This document shows positions 25,175-33,352 of a stretch of DNA of 64,000 nt, one piece after another. The position numbers and the translations under genes are program-made. The DNA is from Streptomyces sp. Tu 3180 (lineage in GTDB: Bacteria > Actinomycetota > Actinomycetes > Streptomycetales > Streptomycetaceae), in the NCBI RefSeq assembly GCF_009852415.1, contig NZ_WOXS01000002.1, positions 5,062,001 through 5,126,000 on the forward strand, given 5' to 3'. Every line of letters starts with the position of its first letter. The stretch's first letter is position 1. Under the pieces are notes generated by a model that did not search any database, was not told the DNA's origin, and saw only the letters and a program-made list of their open reading frames with translations.

Positions 25175-26334
25175 CGACCACGGCGACGGACCCGGCGCGG
25201 GAGCGGCTGCGGCGGTGGCGGCTCGTGCTCGGCGGGGACGCGGCCGACGGGACCGGACACGCGCTGTCCGGGCAGGACGCCGCGATGGACGGCGCCCTCT
25301 CCGCGCTCTACGGCAAGGGCGACAAGCCGCAGGCGGGGCGGGAGCGTTCGGCGGGGCTCGGGGCGTCGGCGCCGTCGGTGGCGCGCTGGCTCGGGGACAT
25401 CCGGACCTACTTCCCCTCCTCCGTCGTCCAGGTCATGCAGCGCGACGCCATCGACCGGCTCGGGCTGTCCACCCTCCTGCTGGAACCGGAGATGCTCGAG
25501 GCGGTCGAGGCCGACGTCCACCTCGTCGGCACGCTGCTGTCGCTCGGCAAGGCGATGCCGGAGACGACGAGGGAGACGGCACGCGCGGTCGTGCGCAAGG
25601 TCGTCGAGGACCTGGAGAAGCGGCTCGCCACCCGCACCCGGGCCACCCTCACCGGCGCCCTCGACCGCAGCGCCCGCATCGAACGGCCGCGCCACCGCGA
25701 CATCGACTGGAACCGCACGATCGCGGCCAACCTCAAGCACTACCTCCCGGAGCACCGGACGGTCGTGCCGGAGCGGCTCGTCGGCTACGGGCGTGCCTCG
25801 CGGTCGGTGAAGAAGGAGGTCGTCCTCTGCGTCGACCAGTCCGGATCGATGGCGGCGTCCGTCGTCCACGCGTCGGTGTTCGGGGCGGTGCTCGCGTCCA
25901 TGCGGTCGATCAGCACGCGGCTCGTCGTCTTCGACACGGCGGTCGCCGACCTCACCGACCGGCTCGACGACCCCGTCGACGTGCTCTTCGGCACCCGACT
26001 CGGCGGCGGTACGGACATCAACCGGGCGCTGGCGTACTGCCAGTCGCGGATCACCCGGCCCGCGGAGACGGTGGTGGTGCTGATCAGCGACCTCTACGAA
26101 GGGGGGATACGCGACGGGATGCTCAAACGGGTCGCGGCGATGAAGGCGTCGGGGGTGCAGTTCGTGGCGCTGCTCGCACTGTCCGACGAGGGGACGCCCG
26201 CGTACGACCGGGAGCACGCGGCGGCGCTGGCCGGACTGGGCGTGCCGGCGTTCGCCTGCACGCCCGACCTGTTCCCGGAGGTGATGGCGGCGGCGATCGA
26301 GAAGCGGCCGCTGCCGGTACCGGACGCGGTGTGA
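25171..26334 (+). CDS. VWA-domain protein (YehP-like)
   Basis: 387 residues, preceded by GGGGAGAGG. The N-terminal 200 residues are helical (WLGDIRTYFPSSVVQVMQRDAI is a family signature). The von Willebrand A domain holds a complete MIDAS: DQSGSM (about residue 224), Thr in GGGTDINRALAYC and Asp in LISDLYEGG. VWA proteins pair with MoxR ATPases as adaptors that present metal-coordinated acidic ligands for remodelling. Here the gene is the last of the MoxR-DUF5682-VWA arm. Its start is interlocked with the 20-codon ORF, so its dosage is probably tied to DUF5682. Confidence 0.93.
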   Translation: MTTTATDPARERLRRWRLVLGGDAADGTGHALSGQDAAMDGALSALYGKGDKPQAGRERSAGLGASAPSVARWLGDIRTYFPSSVVQVMQRDAIDRLGLSTLLLEPEMLEAVEADVHLVGTLLSLGKAMPETTRETARAVVRKVVEDLEKRLATRTRATLTGALDRSARIERPRHRDIDWNRTIAANLKHYLPEHRTVVPERLVGYGRASRSVKKEVVLCVDQSGSMAASVVHASVFGAVLASMRSISTRLVVFDTAVADLTDRLDDPVDVLFGTRLGGGTDINRALAYCQSRITRPAETVVVLISDLYEGGIRDGMLKRVAAMKASGVQFVALLALSDEGTPAYDREHAAALAGLGVPAFACTPDLFPEVMAAAIEKRPLPVPDAV

Positions 26335-26598
26335 ACCGAGGCGAGCGGGACGGACGGGACGGGCCGGCGGCTGCCTGCCGACCCGTCACCGTCCGGCTCG
26401 CGGCGGCCAAAACGGACATGACCGGCCATCGGTGACGAGGGGCTTGCGCAACCTCGGGAGTCGCGTGCGAGGATCGGCGCCGTTCGATTTCGGCGTACGA
26501 GGCGCTCCCCATGCCCGACGCCTCACTCGACGCCTCACGCCTCATGCGACGCGCGATGCGTCCTCGCCCGTCCCGCCGTCCGGGAGGAACCTCCCCCC

Positions 26599-27693
26599 TT
26601 GACCTGGTCAGCAGCGTTGCCCGGTGCCGCCCTGCGCGCGATGCGCACGGCGGCCGGGCGGCGTGCGCTCGAAGTGGCGCTGCTGGTGGGCGCGGTGTTC
26701 GTGCTCGGGATGCTGTGCGGGGAGAGGGCGCAGGCGGCGGACGGCGTGCAGGCGGAGACGTCCTCGCTCTCCCTCTCCGACTCCCCCTTCACCGGCACCA
26801 CCGGGACGGTCGGGGCCGTGGTGTCCGCTCCGGTGAACGGCGTCCGGGCGGAGAGGCCGGGCGGAGAGGCCCGGCGGGCCGCCGGCCAGGTCCCGCCGGC
26901 CGACACCCGCCGTCCGGGCCGCCCGGAGGCCGCGGAGGCCCCGGCGAGCGAGCCGGGGACTTCGGCCACCGGGCCGACGGCCGCCGGCACCGTGCAGGCC
27001 CCGTGGGCGGCCGACCCGTTCCGCCCGCTGACCGAGTCCCTGGTCCGGACCGTGGACGAGCGGATCGTGCGACCGGTCGGGGAGGCGGTGGGCACGGTGA
27101 CGGGCCGGTCGGTCGTGTCGCCGGAGGAGCTGCCCACGCTGCCCGAGCTGCCCGGTCCGACGCGGCCCCTCCCGCGGCCGGACCTCCCGGGGCTGCCCGC
27201 CGTTCCCGGACCCGCCGTTCCCGGACCCGCCGTTCCCGGGCCCGTCGTTCCCGGACACACCCTTCCCGCGCCGATCACGTCCGACCCGGGGGCGGGGTCA
27301 CCCGCTCCGCGGCCGGAGGACCCGACCGCCTCGACTCCGACGGCGGCCGGTGCGTCCGTCCCGGACGGACGCACCGGAGCCGTGGCGCCCGTCGCCCTCG
27401 GCCCGGTGGCCGTCGACGCCCACGGCGCGACGCGCGGCGCCGACGGGCACGGCGCCCCGCGGGACGCCGTGCACGCCGAGCCGGCCCCGGCGCCCCACGC
27501 CCCCGCCGGTCAGCCGGACGGGACGGCGGGCAGCCGTTCGACCGCGGACAACGGCACGCCGCGGCACGGCGACGCACACGCCGTGACCCCGTGCCCCCGG
27601 CCGCCGCTCCGGCTCGTCCCCGGCGCCACCGAGCGCGCCGAGGCGACCGGGACACGGGACCGGTACCGGGACGTTCCCGTCTCCCCCGCCTAG
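26599..27693 (+). CDS. Ala/Pro-rich secreted protein, function unknown
   Basis: 364 residues from a TTG at 26599 that follows GGGAGG by 11-12 nt; an ATG at 26641 is an alternative start. A signal peptide is clear (ALEVALLVGAVFVLGMLCG to AQAADG). The mature part is low complexity: a Thr/Ser-rich stretch, then a segment LTESLVRTVDERIVRPVGEAVG that could form an amphipathic helix, then Pro-rich repeats (P-G-P-A-V, three times near residue 210) and His/Ala/Pro-rich tail. Codon use keeps strong third-position GC in this frame. It precedes another secreted Ala-rich protein by 209 bp; the pair may be surface associated. Confidence 0.65.
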   Translation: MTWSAALPGAALRAMRTAAGRRALEVALLVGAVFVLGMLCGERAQAADGVQAETSSLSLSDSPFTGTTGTVGAVVSAPVNGVRAERPGGEARRAAGQVPPADTRRPGRPEAAEAPASEPGTSATGPTAAGTVQAPWAADPFRPLTESLVRTVDERIVRPVGEAVGTVTGRSVVSPEELPTLPELPGPTRPLPRPDLPGLPAVPGPAVPGPAVPGPVVPGHTLPAPITSDPGAGSPAPRPEDPTASTPTAAGASVPDGRTGAVAPVALGPVAVDAHGATRGADGHGAPRDAVHAEPAPAPHAPAGQPDGTAGSRSTADNGTPRHGDAHAVTPCPRPPLRLVPGATERAEATGTRDRYRDVPVSPA

Positions 27694-27902
27694 GGGCGGC
27701 CGCTCCCCCCGCCGCGCGTGCGCGCGGGGGCGGAGCAGGCCTGCCCGTCCGGACACCCTCCGTGTCCCGGCGGAAGCCGCCGGAGCCTTCCGCGCACCCC
27801 GCGGACCCCGGCCCGGCGGCCGGAAACACGTCCCCCGGCTTCCGGGCCCGCCCGATCACGTCCGGGCCTCGGAACCCCAGGATCCAAGGATCTGACGCAC
27901 AG

Positions 27903-29405
27903 ATGAACAAGAACATCCGCCGTTCCCTCGTCATAGCCGCCGGTGTCACCGGGGCCTGGGCCCTCGGCTCCGCCTCGGCGAGCGCGGAGGAACCGCCCTC
28001 GCTCCCCCTCTCGGCCCCGGACGCGACCGCCGCCGAGACCGCAGCCGAAACGGCCGCCGAGACCGGTGCCGACGCCGCCGGCACCCTCACCGACTCCCTC
28101 GGCGAGCCCCACGCCCGCACCCACGCCGGTGCCGCCGTCACCGCGACGGCCGACGCCCTCGGCTCCGCCGCCGAATCCGCTGCCGGAACCGACGCCGCCG
28201 TCACCGCGCGGGACACCGTCGACTACCTCTTCGGTCCCCTCTCCGCCTTCGCCCCCGAGCTCGAGCGGCAGGACCTCGCCACCGCCCAGGACACCGCCCA
28301 CCGGGCCCGGGGCGGTGCGTCCGGCCTCACCGGCACCGTTTCCGCCGTCCCCGGGCACGCCACCGTCATCGCCGACGAGACCGCCCGGGACGCCGTCCCG
28401 CCGATCGCCCGGCGGGCCGTCGCGGGGGCCGCACCGGTCGCCGAGCGGGCGGTGGCCGCGGTCGCGTACACCGGGCAGGGGACCCTCGCCGGCGTCGCTC
28501 CGGTCCCCGGCGGCCTCGCGGCCGGAGCGGCGGGAGCCGCCGCGGACGCGGCCCACGGCGTGACCCCGGTCGCCGGACACGCCGCCGGCGGGGCCGGGCG
28601 GGCCGCGGGGCACGCCGTCGGCGCCGCGGCGGCGACGGCGTACGGCCTGGCCGGTGACGTCCGGCCGGTCGTGGACGGCCCGGTGCGGGACGTGCCGCCG
28701 GTCGCGGCCGGCGCGGCCGCCGACGCGCGGTCGGCCGCCGGGGGCGCGGTCGCCGAGGCGGCGTCCGTCGCCACCGGTGCCGTGGACGGCGTGCGGCCGG
28801 CCGTCGGCGGGGTCGTCGGCGACGTGCCGCCGTACGCCACCGGTCTGGCCGGATGGGCCGCCGCTGACGTCACGGGCGCGGTGCTGCCGCCGGTCGTGGA
28901 CACGGCCGTGGACGGCGCGGTGCCCGTCGCCGGGCGGGCCGTCGCGGACGCGGGCGCACTGGCGCACGGCGTCACCGGTGACGTCCGGTCCTTCACCGGC
29001 GGTGTCGTCGCGGAGGTGCCGCCGGTGGCGCACGGCGCGGCCGGGCGGGCGGGCTGGTTCGCGGAGGGCGTCGCGGACGAGGTGCCGCCGTTCGCCGCCG
29101 GGGTCACCGGGGCCGTCCGGCCCGTCGTGGACGCCGTCACCGGGACCGTCGCACCGGTCGCCGAGGGGGTCGGCGGCAGCACCGCGGCGCTGGCGCACGG
29201 CGTCGCCGAGGACGTCCGGCTCTTCGCGGGCGGGGTGGCCGCGGAGGCCGGCCCGTTCGTGCACGGGGCCGGCGGACAGGCCGCGCCCTTCGCGCGGGAC
29301 CTGTCCGGGACCGTCCGGGCCGACACGGGCGCGCTCGCCGGTCACGCGGTCACCGGAGCCGAGGGCGTCGCCGAGTCGGCCGCCCCGCGGTGGAACCACA
29401 TCTGA
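27903..29405 (+). CDS. Secreted protein with about 20 undecapeptide repeats
   Basis: 500 residues from the ATG at 27903 (MNKNIRRSLVIAAG), with AAGGA upstream at a long 13-nt spacing. The signal peptide ends near SASASAEE. An Ala/Thr/Glu-rich helical zone (AAETAAETAAETG) and a middle region (about 100-240) precede a C-terminal domain (about 249-490) made of 11-residue units with consensus V-x-x-[DE]-V-x-P-[VF]-x-x-G, for example VTGDVRSFTGG, VVAEVPPVAHG, VADEVPPFAAG. No Cys and no membrane anchor are visible. Eleven-residue periods occur in LEA proteins, synucleins and lipid-droplet proteins, which form long amphipathic helices. Function unknown. Confidence 0.75.
   Translation: MNKNIRRSLVIAAGVTGAWALGSASASAEEPPSLPLSAPDATAAETAAETAAETGADAAGTLTDSLGEPHARTHAGAAVTATADALGSAAESAAGTDAAVTARDTVDYLFGPLSAFAPELERQDLATAQDTAHRARGGASGLTGTVSAVPGHATVIADETARDAVPPIARRAVAGAAPVAERAVAAVAYTGQGTLAGVAPVPGGLAAGAAGAAADAAHGVTPVAGHAAGGAGRAAGHAVGAAAATAYGLAGDVRPVVDGPVRDVPPVAAGAAADARSAAGGAVAEAASVATGAVDGVRPAVGGVVGDVPPYATGLAGWAAADVTGAVLPPVVDTAVDGAVPVAGRAVADAGALAHGVTGDVRSFTGGVVAEVPPVAHGAAGRAGWFAEGVADEVPPFAAGVTGAVRPVVDAVTGTVAPVAEGVGGSTAALAHGVAEDVRLFAGGVAAEAGPFVHGAGGQAAPFARDLSGTVRADTGALAGHAVTGAEGVAESAAPRWNHI
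28647..29373 (+). repeat. Undecapeptide-encoding 33-bp repeat array
   Basis: About 20 degenerate 33-bp units encode the 11-residue repeats. Units keep phase except for one 13-residue and one 7-residue interruption near the middle. Repeats are conserved as protein (Gly at position 11, Pro at 7, acidic at 4) more than as DNA. Confidence 0.7.
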
Positions 29406-29490
29406 CCCGCGAGTAACAAGAGACTCCGCGGGGCATCGGTCCCGGGACCGCCGAAATCCGTCGGCGCGTCCGATCGGAACCCCGCGGACG

Positions 29491-29526
29491 GGGGAGCGGC
29501 CCTCATTGGGGTGGGGGCCGCTCCCC
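29491..29526 (+). terminator. Hairpin terminator 1 after the repeat protein gene
   Basis: GGGGAGCGGCCC (29491-29502) pairs perfectly with GGGCCGCTCCCC (29515-29526); the loop is 12 nt. Confidence 0.7.
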
Positions 29527-29573
29527 GCAGCCCGGAGAGCGGGGCGCTCGTCGTCCCTCCGGGCTGTTCCAGC

Positions 29574-29607
29574 GGCCTCACCGGGTCAACCCCAGCCCGG
29601 TGAGGCC
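29574..29607 (+). terminator. Hairpin terminator 2
   Basis: GGCCTCACCGGG (29574-29585) pairs perfectly with CCCGGTGAGGCC (29596-29607), loop 10 nt, followed by CCCTCACCCCC. Confidence 0.75.
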
Positions 29608-29646
29608 CCTCACCCCCGGCACGCCGTGCCAGGGAGGGCGGCATCA

Positions 29647-29710
29647 TGTGACAGGTATCACCGCTCACGTGTGACTCGCGATTTAGAGAGGCCCGCCGTG
29701 CGGCGATAAC
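29647..29710 (+). promoter_or_regulatory. sucCD promoter with a Crp-like site
   Basis: TGTGACAGGTATCACC (29647-29662) fits the cAMP-receptor-protein palindrome TGTGA-N6-TCACA with one end mismatch. TTTAGA (29682-29687), a 17-bp spacer and GATAAC (29705-29710) form a -35/-10 pair. The palindrome is centred about 62 bp upstream of the expected transcript start, the class I activator position. Confidence 0.5.
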
Positions 29711-29842
29711 CTGCGAGATGGACATGCCGCGCGCTCGGACACCGTGTGCGCCTCCCTTGTGACACAGCGGACGTCACGTTGCCCTTCGCGGCACGCCCAC
29801 GCATCCAACGAACCGCGAGATCACTGATAGGGACGGAAGCGC

Positions 29843-31024
29843 GTGGACCTGTTCGAGTACCAGGCGAGGGACCTCTTCGCCAAGCACGGTGTACCGGTGC
29901 TGGCCGGTGAAGTCATCGACACGCCTGAGGCGGCGCGCGAGATCACCGAGCGTCTGGGCGGCAAGTCGGTCGTCAAGGCGCAGGTGAAGGTCGGTGGTCG
30001 CGGCAAGGCCGGTGGCGTGAAGCTGGCCGCCACCCCGGACGAGGCCGTCGCCCGCGCGACGGACATCCTCGGCATGGACATCAAGGGCCACACGGTCCAC
30101 AAGGTCATGATCGCCGAGACGGCCCCGGAGATCCTCGAGGAGTACTACGTCTCCTTCCTCCTCGACCGCGCCAACCGCACCTTCCTCTCCATCGCCTCCG
30201 TCGAGGGCGGCATGGAGATCGAGGAGGTCGCGGCCACCCGCCCCGAGGCCGTCGCCAAGATCGCCATCGACGCCATCGACGGTGTGGACGAGGCCAAGGC
30301 CCGCGAGATCGTCGAGGCCGCCAAGTTCCCGGCCGAGGTCGCCGACAAGGTCGTGAACGTCCTCGTCAAGCTGTGGGACACCTTCGTCAAGTCGGACGCC
30401 CTCCTGGTCGAGGTCAACCCGCTCGCGAAGGTCGCCTCCGGTGACGTCATCGCCCTCGACGGCAAGGTGTCCCTGGACGACAACGCCGAGTTCCGCCACC
30501 CCGAGTTCGAGGAGCTCCAGGACAAGGCCGCGGCCAACCCGCTCGAGGCCGCCGCCAAGGAGAAGAACCTCAACTACGTCAAGCTCGACGGCGAGGTCGG
30601 CATCATCGGCAACGGCGCGGGTCTCGTGATGAGCACCCTGGACGTCGTCGCGTACGCCGGTGAGAAGCACGGCAACGTCAAGCCGGCCAACTTCCTGGAC
30701 ATCGGCGGTGGCGCCTCCGCCCAGGTCATGGCCAACGGCCTGGAGATCATCCTCGGCGACCCGGACGTCAAGTCCGTCTTCGTCAACGTCTTCGGCGGCA
30801 TCACCGCCTGCGACGAGGTGGCCAACGGCATCGTCCAGGCCCTGAAGCTCCTCGAGGACCGCGGCGAGCAGGTCACCAAGCCGCTGGTCGTCCGCCTCGA
30901 CGGCAACAACGCCGAGCTCGGCCGGCAGATCCTCACCGACGCCGACCACCCGCTGGTCCAGCGCGTCGACACCATGGACGGCGCGGCCGACAAGGCCGCC
31001 GAGCTGGCCCACGCCGCCAAGTAA
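29843..31024 (+). CDS. sucC: Succinyl-CoA synthetase (ADP-forming) beta subunit
   Basis: 393 residues from a GTG at 29843. ATP-grasp fold with the N-terminal MDLFEYQARDLFAKHGVPV, the Gly-rich phosphate contact KVGGRGKAGGVKLA, and the C-terminal CoA-ligase domain with the power-helix contact NFLDIGGGASAQ and VFVNVFGGITACDEVA. With SucD it makes succinate and ATP from succinyl-CoA in the TCA cycle. sucD follows 28 bp downstream in an operon. Confidence 0.98.
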   Translation: MDLFEYQARDLFAKHGVPVLAGEVIDTPEAAREITERLGGKSVVKAQVKVGGRGKAGGVKLAATPDEAVARATDILGMDIKGHTVHKVMIAETAPEILEEYYVSFLLDRANRTFLSIASVEGGMEIEEVAATRPEAVAKIAIDAIDGVDEAKAREIVEAAKFPAEVADKVVNVLVKLWDTFVKSDALLVEVNPLAKVASGDVIALDGKVSLDDNAEFRHPEFEELQDKAAANPLEAAAKEKNLNYVKLDGEVGIIGNGAGLVMSTLDVVAYAGEKHGNVKPANFLDIGGGASAQVMANGLEIILGDPDVKSVFVNVFGGITACDEVANGIVQALKLLEDRGEQVTKPLVVRLDGNNAELGRQILTDADHPLVQRVDTMDGAADKAAELAHAAK

Positions 31025-31052
31025 GCACTCAGGACGAGGACACCAACACACC

Positions 31053-31937
31053 ATGGCTATCTGGCTCAACAAGGACAGCAAGGTCATCGTCCAGGGCATG
31101 ACCGGTGCCACCGGCATGAAGCACACCAAGCTCATGCTCGGTGACGGCACGAACGTCGTGGGCGGCGTGAACCCGCGCAAGGCGGGTCAGACCGTGGACT
31201 TCGACGGCACCGAGGTACCCGTCTTCGGCACCGTCAAGGAGGCCATCGAGAAGACCGGCGCCAACGTCTCCGTCATCTTCGTGCCGGAGAAGTTCACCAA
31301 GGACGCGGTCGTCGAGGCCATCGACGCCGAGATCCCGCTGGCCGTCGTGATCACCGAGGGCATCGCCGTGCACGACACGGCCGCCTTCTGGGCGTACGCC
31401 GGCAAGAAGGGCAACAAGACCCGCATCATCGGCCCGAACTGCCCCGGCATCATCACCCCGGGCCAGTCCAACGTCGGCATCATCCCGGGCGACATCACCA
31501 AGCCGGGCCGCATCGGCCTGGTCTCGAAGTCCGGCACGCTGACGTACCAGATGATGTACGAGCTGCGCGACATCGGCTTCTCCACGGCGGTCGGCATCGG
31601 CGGTGACCCGATCATCGGCACCACCCACATCGACGCCCTGAAGGCCTTCCAGGACGACCCCGAGACCGACCTGATCGTCATGATCGGCGAGATCGGCGGC
31701 GACGCCGAGGAGCGGGCCGCGGCCTTCATCAAGGAGAACGTGACCAAGCCGGTCGTCGGCTACGTCGCGGGCTTCACCGCGCCCGAGGGCAAGACCATGG
31801 GCCACGCCGGCGCCATCGTCTCCGGCTCCTCCGGCACCGCCCAGGCGAAGAAGGAGGCCCTCGAGGCCGCCGGCGTCAAGGTCGGCAAGACGCCGACCGA
31901 GACGGCGAAGCTGGCGCGCGCCGTCCTCGCGGGCTGA
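31053..31937 (+). CDS. sucD: Succinyl-CoA synthetase alpha subunit
   Basis: 294 residues. CoA-binding Rossmann domain: VIVQGMTGATGMKHTKLML and GGVNPRKAGQ. The ligase domain contains GPNCPGIITP and KSGTLTYQ, and the phospho-His lies in GKTMGHAGAIVSGSSGTA. It forms the catalytic heterodimer with SucC. A perfect 19-bp hairpin directly downstream closes the operon. Confidence 0.98.
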   Translation: MAIWLNKDSKVIVQGMTGATGMKHTKLMLGDGTNVVGGVNPRKAGQTVDFDGTEVPVFGTVKEAIEKTGANVSVIFVPEKFTKDAVVEAIDAEIPLAVVITEGIAVHDTAAFWAYAGKKGNKTRIIGPNCPGIITPGQSNVGIIPGDITKPGRIGLVSKSGTLTYQMMYELRDIGFSTAVGIGGDPIIGTTHIDALKAFQDDPETDLIVMIGEIGGDAEERAAAFIKENVTKPVVGYVAGFTAPEGKTMGHAGAIVSGSSGTAQAKKEALEAAGVKVGKTPTETAKLARAVLAG

Positions 31938-31970
31938 GCCCGGCCCCGCGGGTCGCGCCACCGCACGGCA

Positions 31971-32009
31971 CGGACGGGCCCGTCCCCCCCGGGGGGACGG
32001 GCCCGTCCG
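31971..32009 (+). terminator. sucCD terminator hairpin
   Basis: A 19-bp perfect inverted repeat: CGGACGGGCCCGTCCCCCC (31971-31989) and its complement (31991-32009), with one central base. It lies between sucD and the convergent regulator gene. Confidence 0.85.
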
Positions 32010-32032
32010 CGTTCCGGGGTAGGTGCGGAGCC

Positions 32033-33256
32033 TCACCGCGGCTGCGGTGCCAGCCGGTCCGGCCCGTGCAGCAACTCCCGCCGGAGCTTGGAGCGCAGCT
32101 CCTGCTGGTCCTTCGACAGGGGGCCGGGAGCCACCCGCGGCGGCACGCCCCGGACCTTCTCCCCCGGCGGCACCGGCGGTTCGTAGCCGTCGGGGGCGGT
32201 GTACAGGGCGTACGCCGTGGTGCCGATCAGGGCGGCCGTGAAGGCGAGGGAGGTCCGGGTCCAGAAGCGGGCCCGGCGTTCGCCGCCGTCGCGCACCGCC
32301 GTCGGCCGGGCCGCCCGCAGCCGCTCGGCGGAGGCCAGTTCGGCCAGCCGCCGGTGCAGCACCCGCGGATCCGACAGCTCCGGCAGCCGGGCGGCGACGG
32401 CCTCGCGCGCGTGCAGCAGCCGGCCGGCGGTCGCCGGGGTGCTGGCCTCGGTCTCCGCGGCCACGTCGGGCAGGTCGAGGCCGATCCCGTCGTACAGCAG
32501 GAGCGTGCGGCGGTACGGCGGCGGGAGCCGCAGCAGGACCTCCAGCAGGGCCCGGTCGGACGGGTCGGGGGGCGGGGGTCCGGAGCGCCGGTGACGGAGG
32601 CGGAACCGGTGCCAGGGGGAGAGCGCCCACTCGTGCGCCGCCGCGCGCACCCAGCCGGCCGGGTCCGGGTCGCGGGCCACCTCGGGCCAGTGTTCCCAGG
32701 CCCGTTGGAACGCCCGCTCCACCGACTCGCGCGCCAGGTCGCGGTGGCCGGTCAGCAGGTACGCCTGCCGGACCAGGGCGGGGGCGCAGAACGCGTACAG
32801 CGCGTCGAAGGCCTGAGCCGGCGTCAGGCCGTGCGCCGGGCCGGGGGAGTCCTGCTCCCCGGGCGGGAAGGCCGGTGCGGGGTCCCTCGGCGAGGACGGC
32901 GGGGGCGCCTGCGCGAACGCCGACGGCTCCGGCGCGACCGGGCCGCGGCGGCCGCCCAGGACGGGCTCCTGCGGACGCGCCGTCACCGTGCCCGCGTCCG
33001 GCTCCTCCCGGTGACGGGCCGGGGCGGACTCCCGCGTCCCGGCCCGCGCCGCGGACTCCGCCAGGGCGGCCAGCAGCTTCGCGTACGCCTCCCGCTTCCG
33101 GCCCCGCGGTGCGGTCCGGCCGGACTCCCACGCCCGCACCGTCCCGGTGTCGACGCCCGCGCGCGCGGCGAGCTGACCGGGCGTCAGCGCGTTCGCCTCG
33201 CGCAGGCGCCGGCGTTCCTCGGGCGGGGGGAGGGGGAGGGCAGACCTCCGCGTCAC
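32033..33256 (-). CDS. XRE helix-turn-helix / ECF-sigma-like hybrid regulator with C-terminal membrane segment
   Basis: 407 residues; GGAGGGG lies 7 nt before the GTG at 33256. The N-terminus is an XRE-type domain (LREANALTPGQLAARAGVDTGTV, AWESGRTAPRG). After a Pro-rich linker, residues 145-215 resemble sigma region 2 (AFDALYAFCAPALVRQAYLLTG, VERAFQRAWEHWPEV). Residues 230-290 resemble sigma region 4 (LLRLPPPYRRTLLLYDGIGLDLPDVAAETEAS). A single membrane helix (TSLAFTAALIGTTAYALY) and a short outer tail (VPPGEKVRGVPP) follow. This suggests a membrane-tethered regulator with a degenerate sigma module. It is divergent from the PerM-like gene across a short A+T-rich region. Confidence 0.75.
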   Translation of the reverse strand: MTRRSALPLPPPEERRRLREANALTPGQLAARAGVDTGTVRAWESGRTAPRGRKREAYAKLLAALAESAARAGTRESAPARHREEPDAGTVTARPQEPVLGGRRGPVAPEPSAFAQAPPPSSPRDPAPAFPPGEQDSPGPAHGLTPAQAFDALYAFCAPALVRQAYLLTGHRDLARESVERAFQRAWEHWPEVARDPDPAGWVRAAAHEWALSPWHRFRLRHRRSGPPPPDPSDRALLEVLLRLPPPYRRTLLLYDGIGLDLPDVAAETEASTPATAGRLLHAREAVAARLPELSDPRVLHRRLAELASAERLRAARPTAVRDGGERRARFWTRTSLAFTAALIGTTAYALYTAPDGYEPPVPPGEKVRGVPPRVAPGPLSKDQQELRSKLRRELLHGPDRLAPQPR

Positions 33257-33352
33257 CGGTCACCCCTCCATGCAAAAAAGAACATAAACGTATATTGGGC
33301 GACACAACGATGCTTCGCCCGTTACGCCGGGAAAGCGCGTGTCGTTGGGAGC
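33257..33352. promoter_or_regulatory. A+T-rich divergent promoter region
   Basis: 96 bp between the sigma-like regulator and the PerM-like gene. 33268-33300 is unusually A+T rich for this genome (runs of A, then TATATT), consistent with overlapping -10 regions for the two genes. I cannot assign individual promoters. Confidence 0.4.

Larger units (their letters stand above)
29406..29842. other. Spacer with two terminator hairpins and the sucCD promoter
   Basis: 437 bp, no coding ORF. From left to right it holds two strong hairpins (29491-29526, 29574-29607), a Crp-like palindrome (29647-29662) and a sigma-70-like promoter (29682-29710). A leader of about 125 nt to sucC follows. Confidence 0.6.

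Noticed and set aside
26511..29405. A single 964-codon ORF joining the two secreted protein genes.
   Set aside because: Its first 460 codons overlap the better-supported frame at 26599-27693 and look like off-frame sequence. The real gene starts at ATG 27903, which has a signal peptide.
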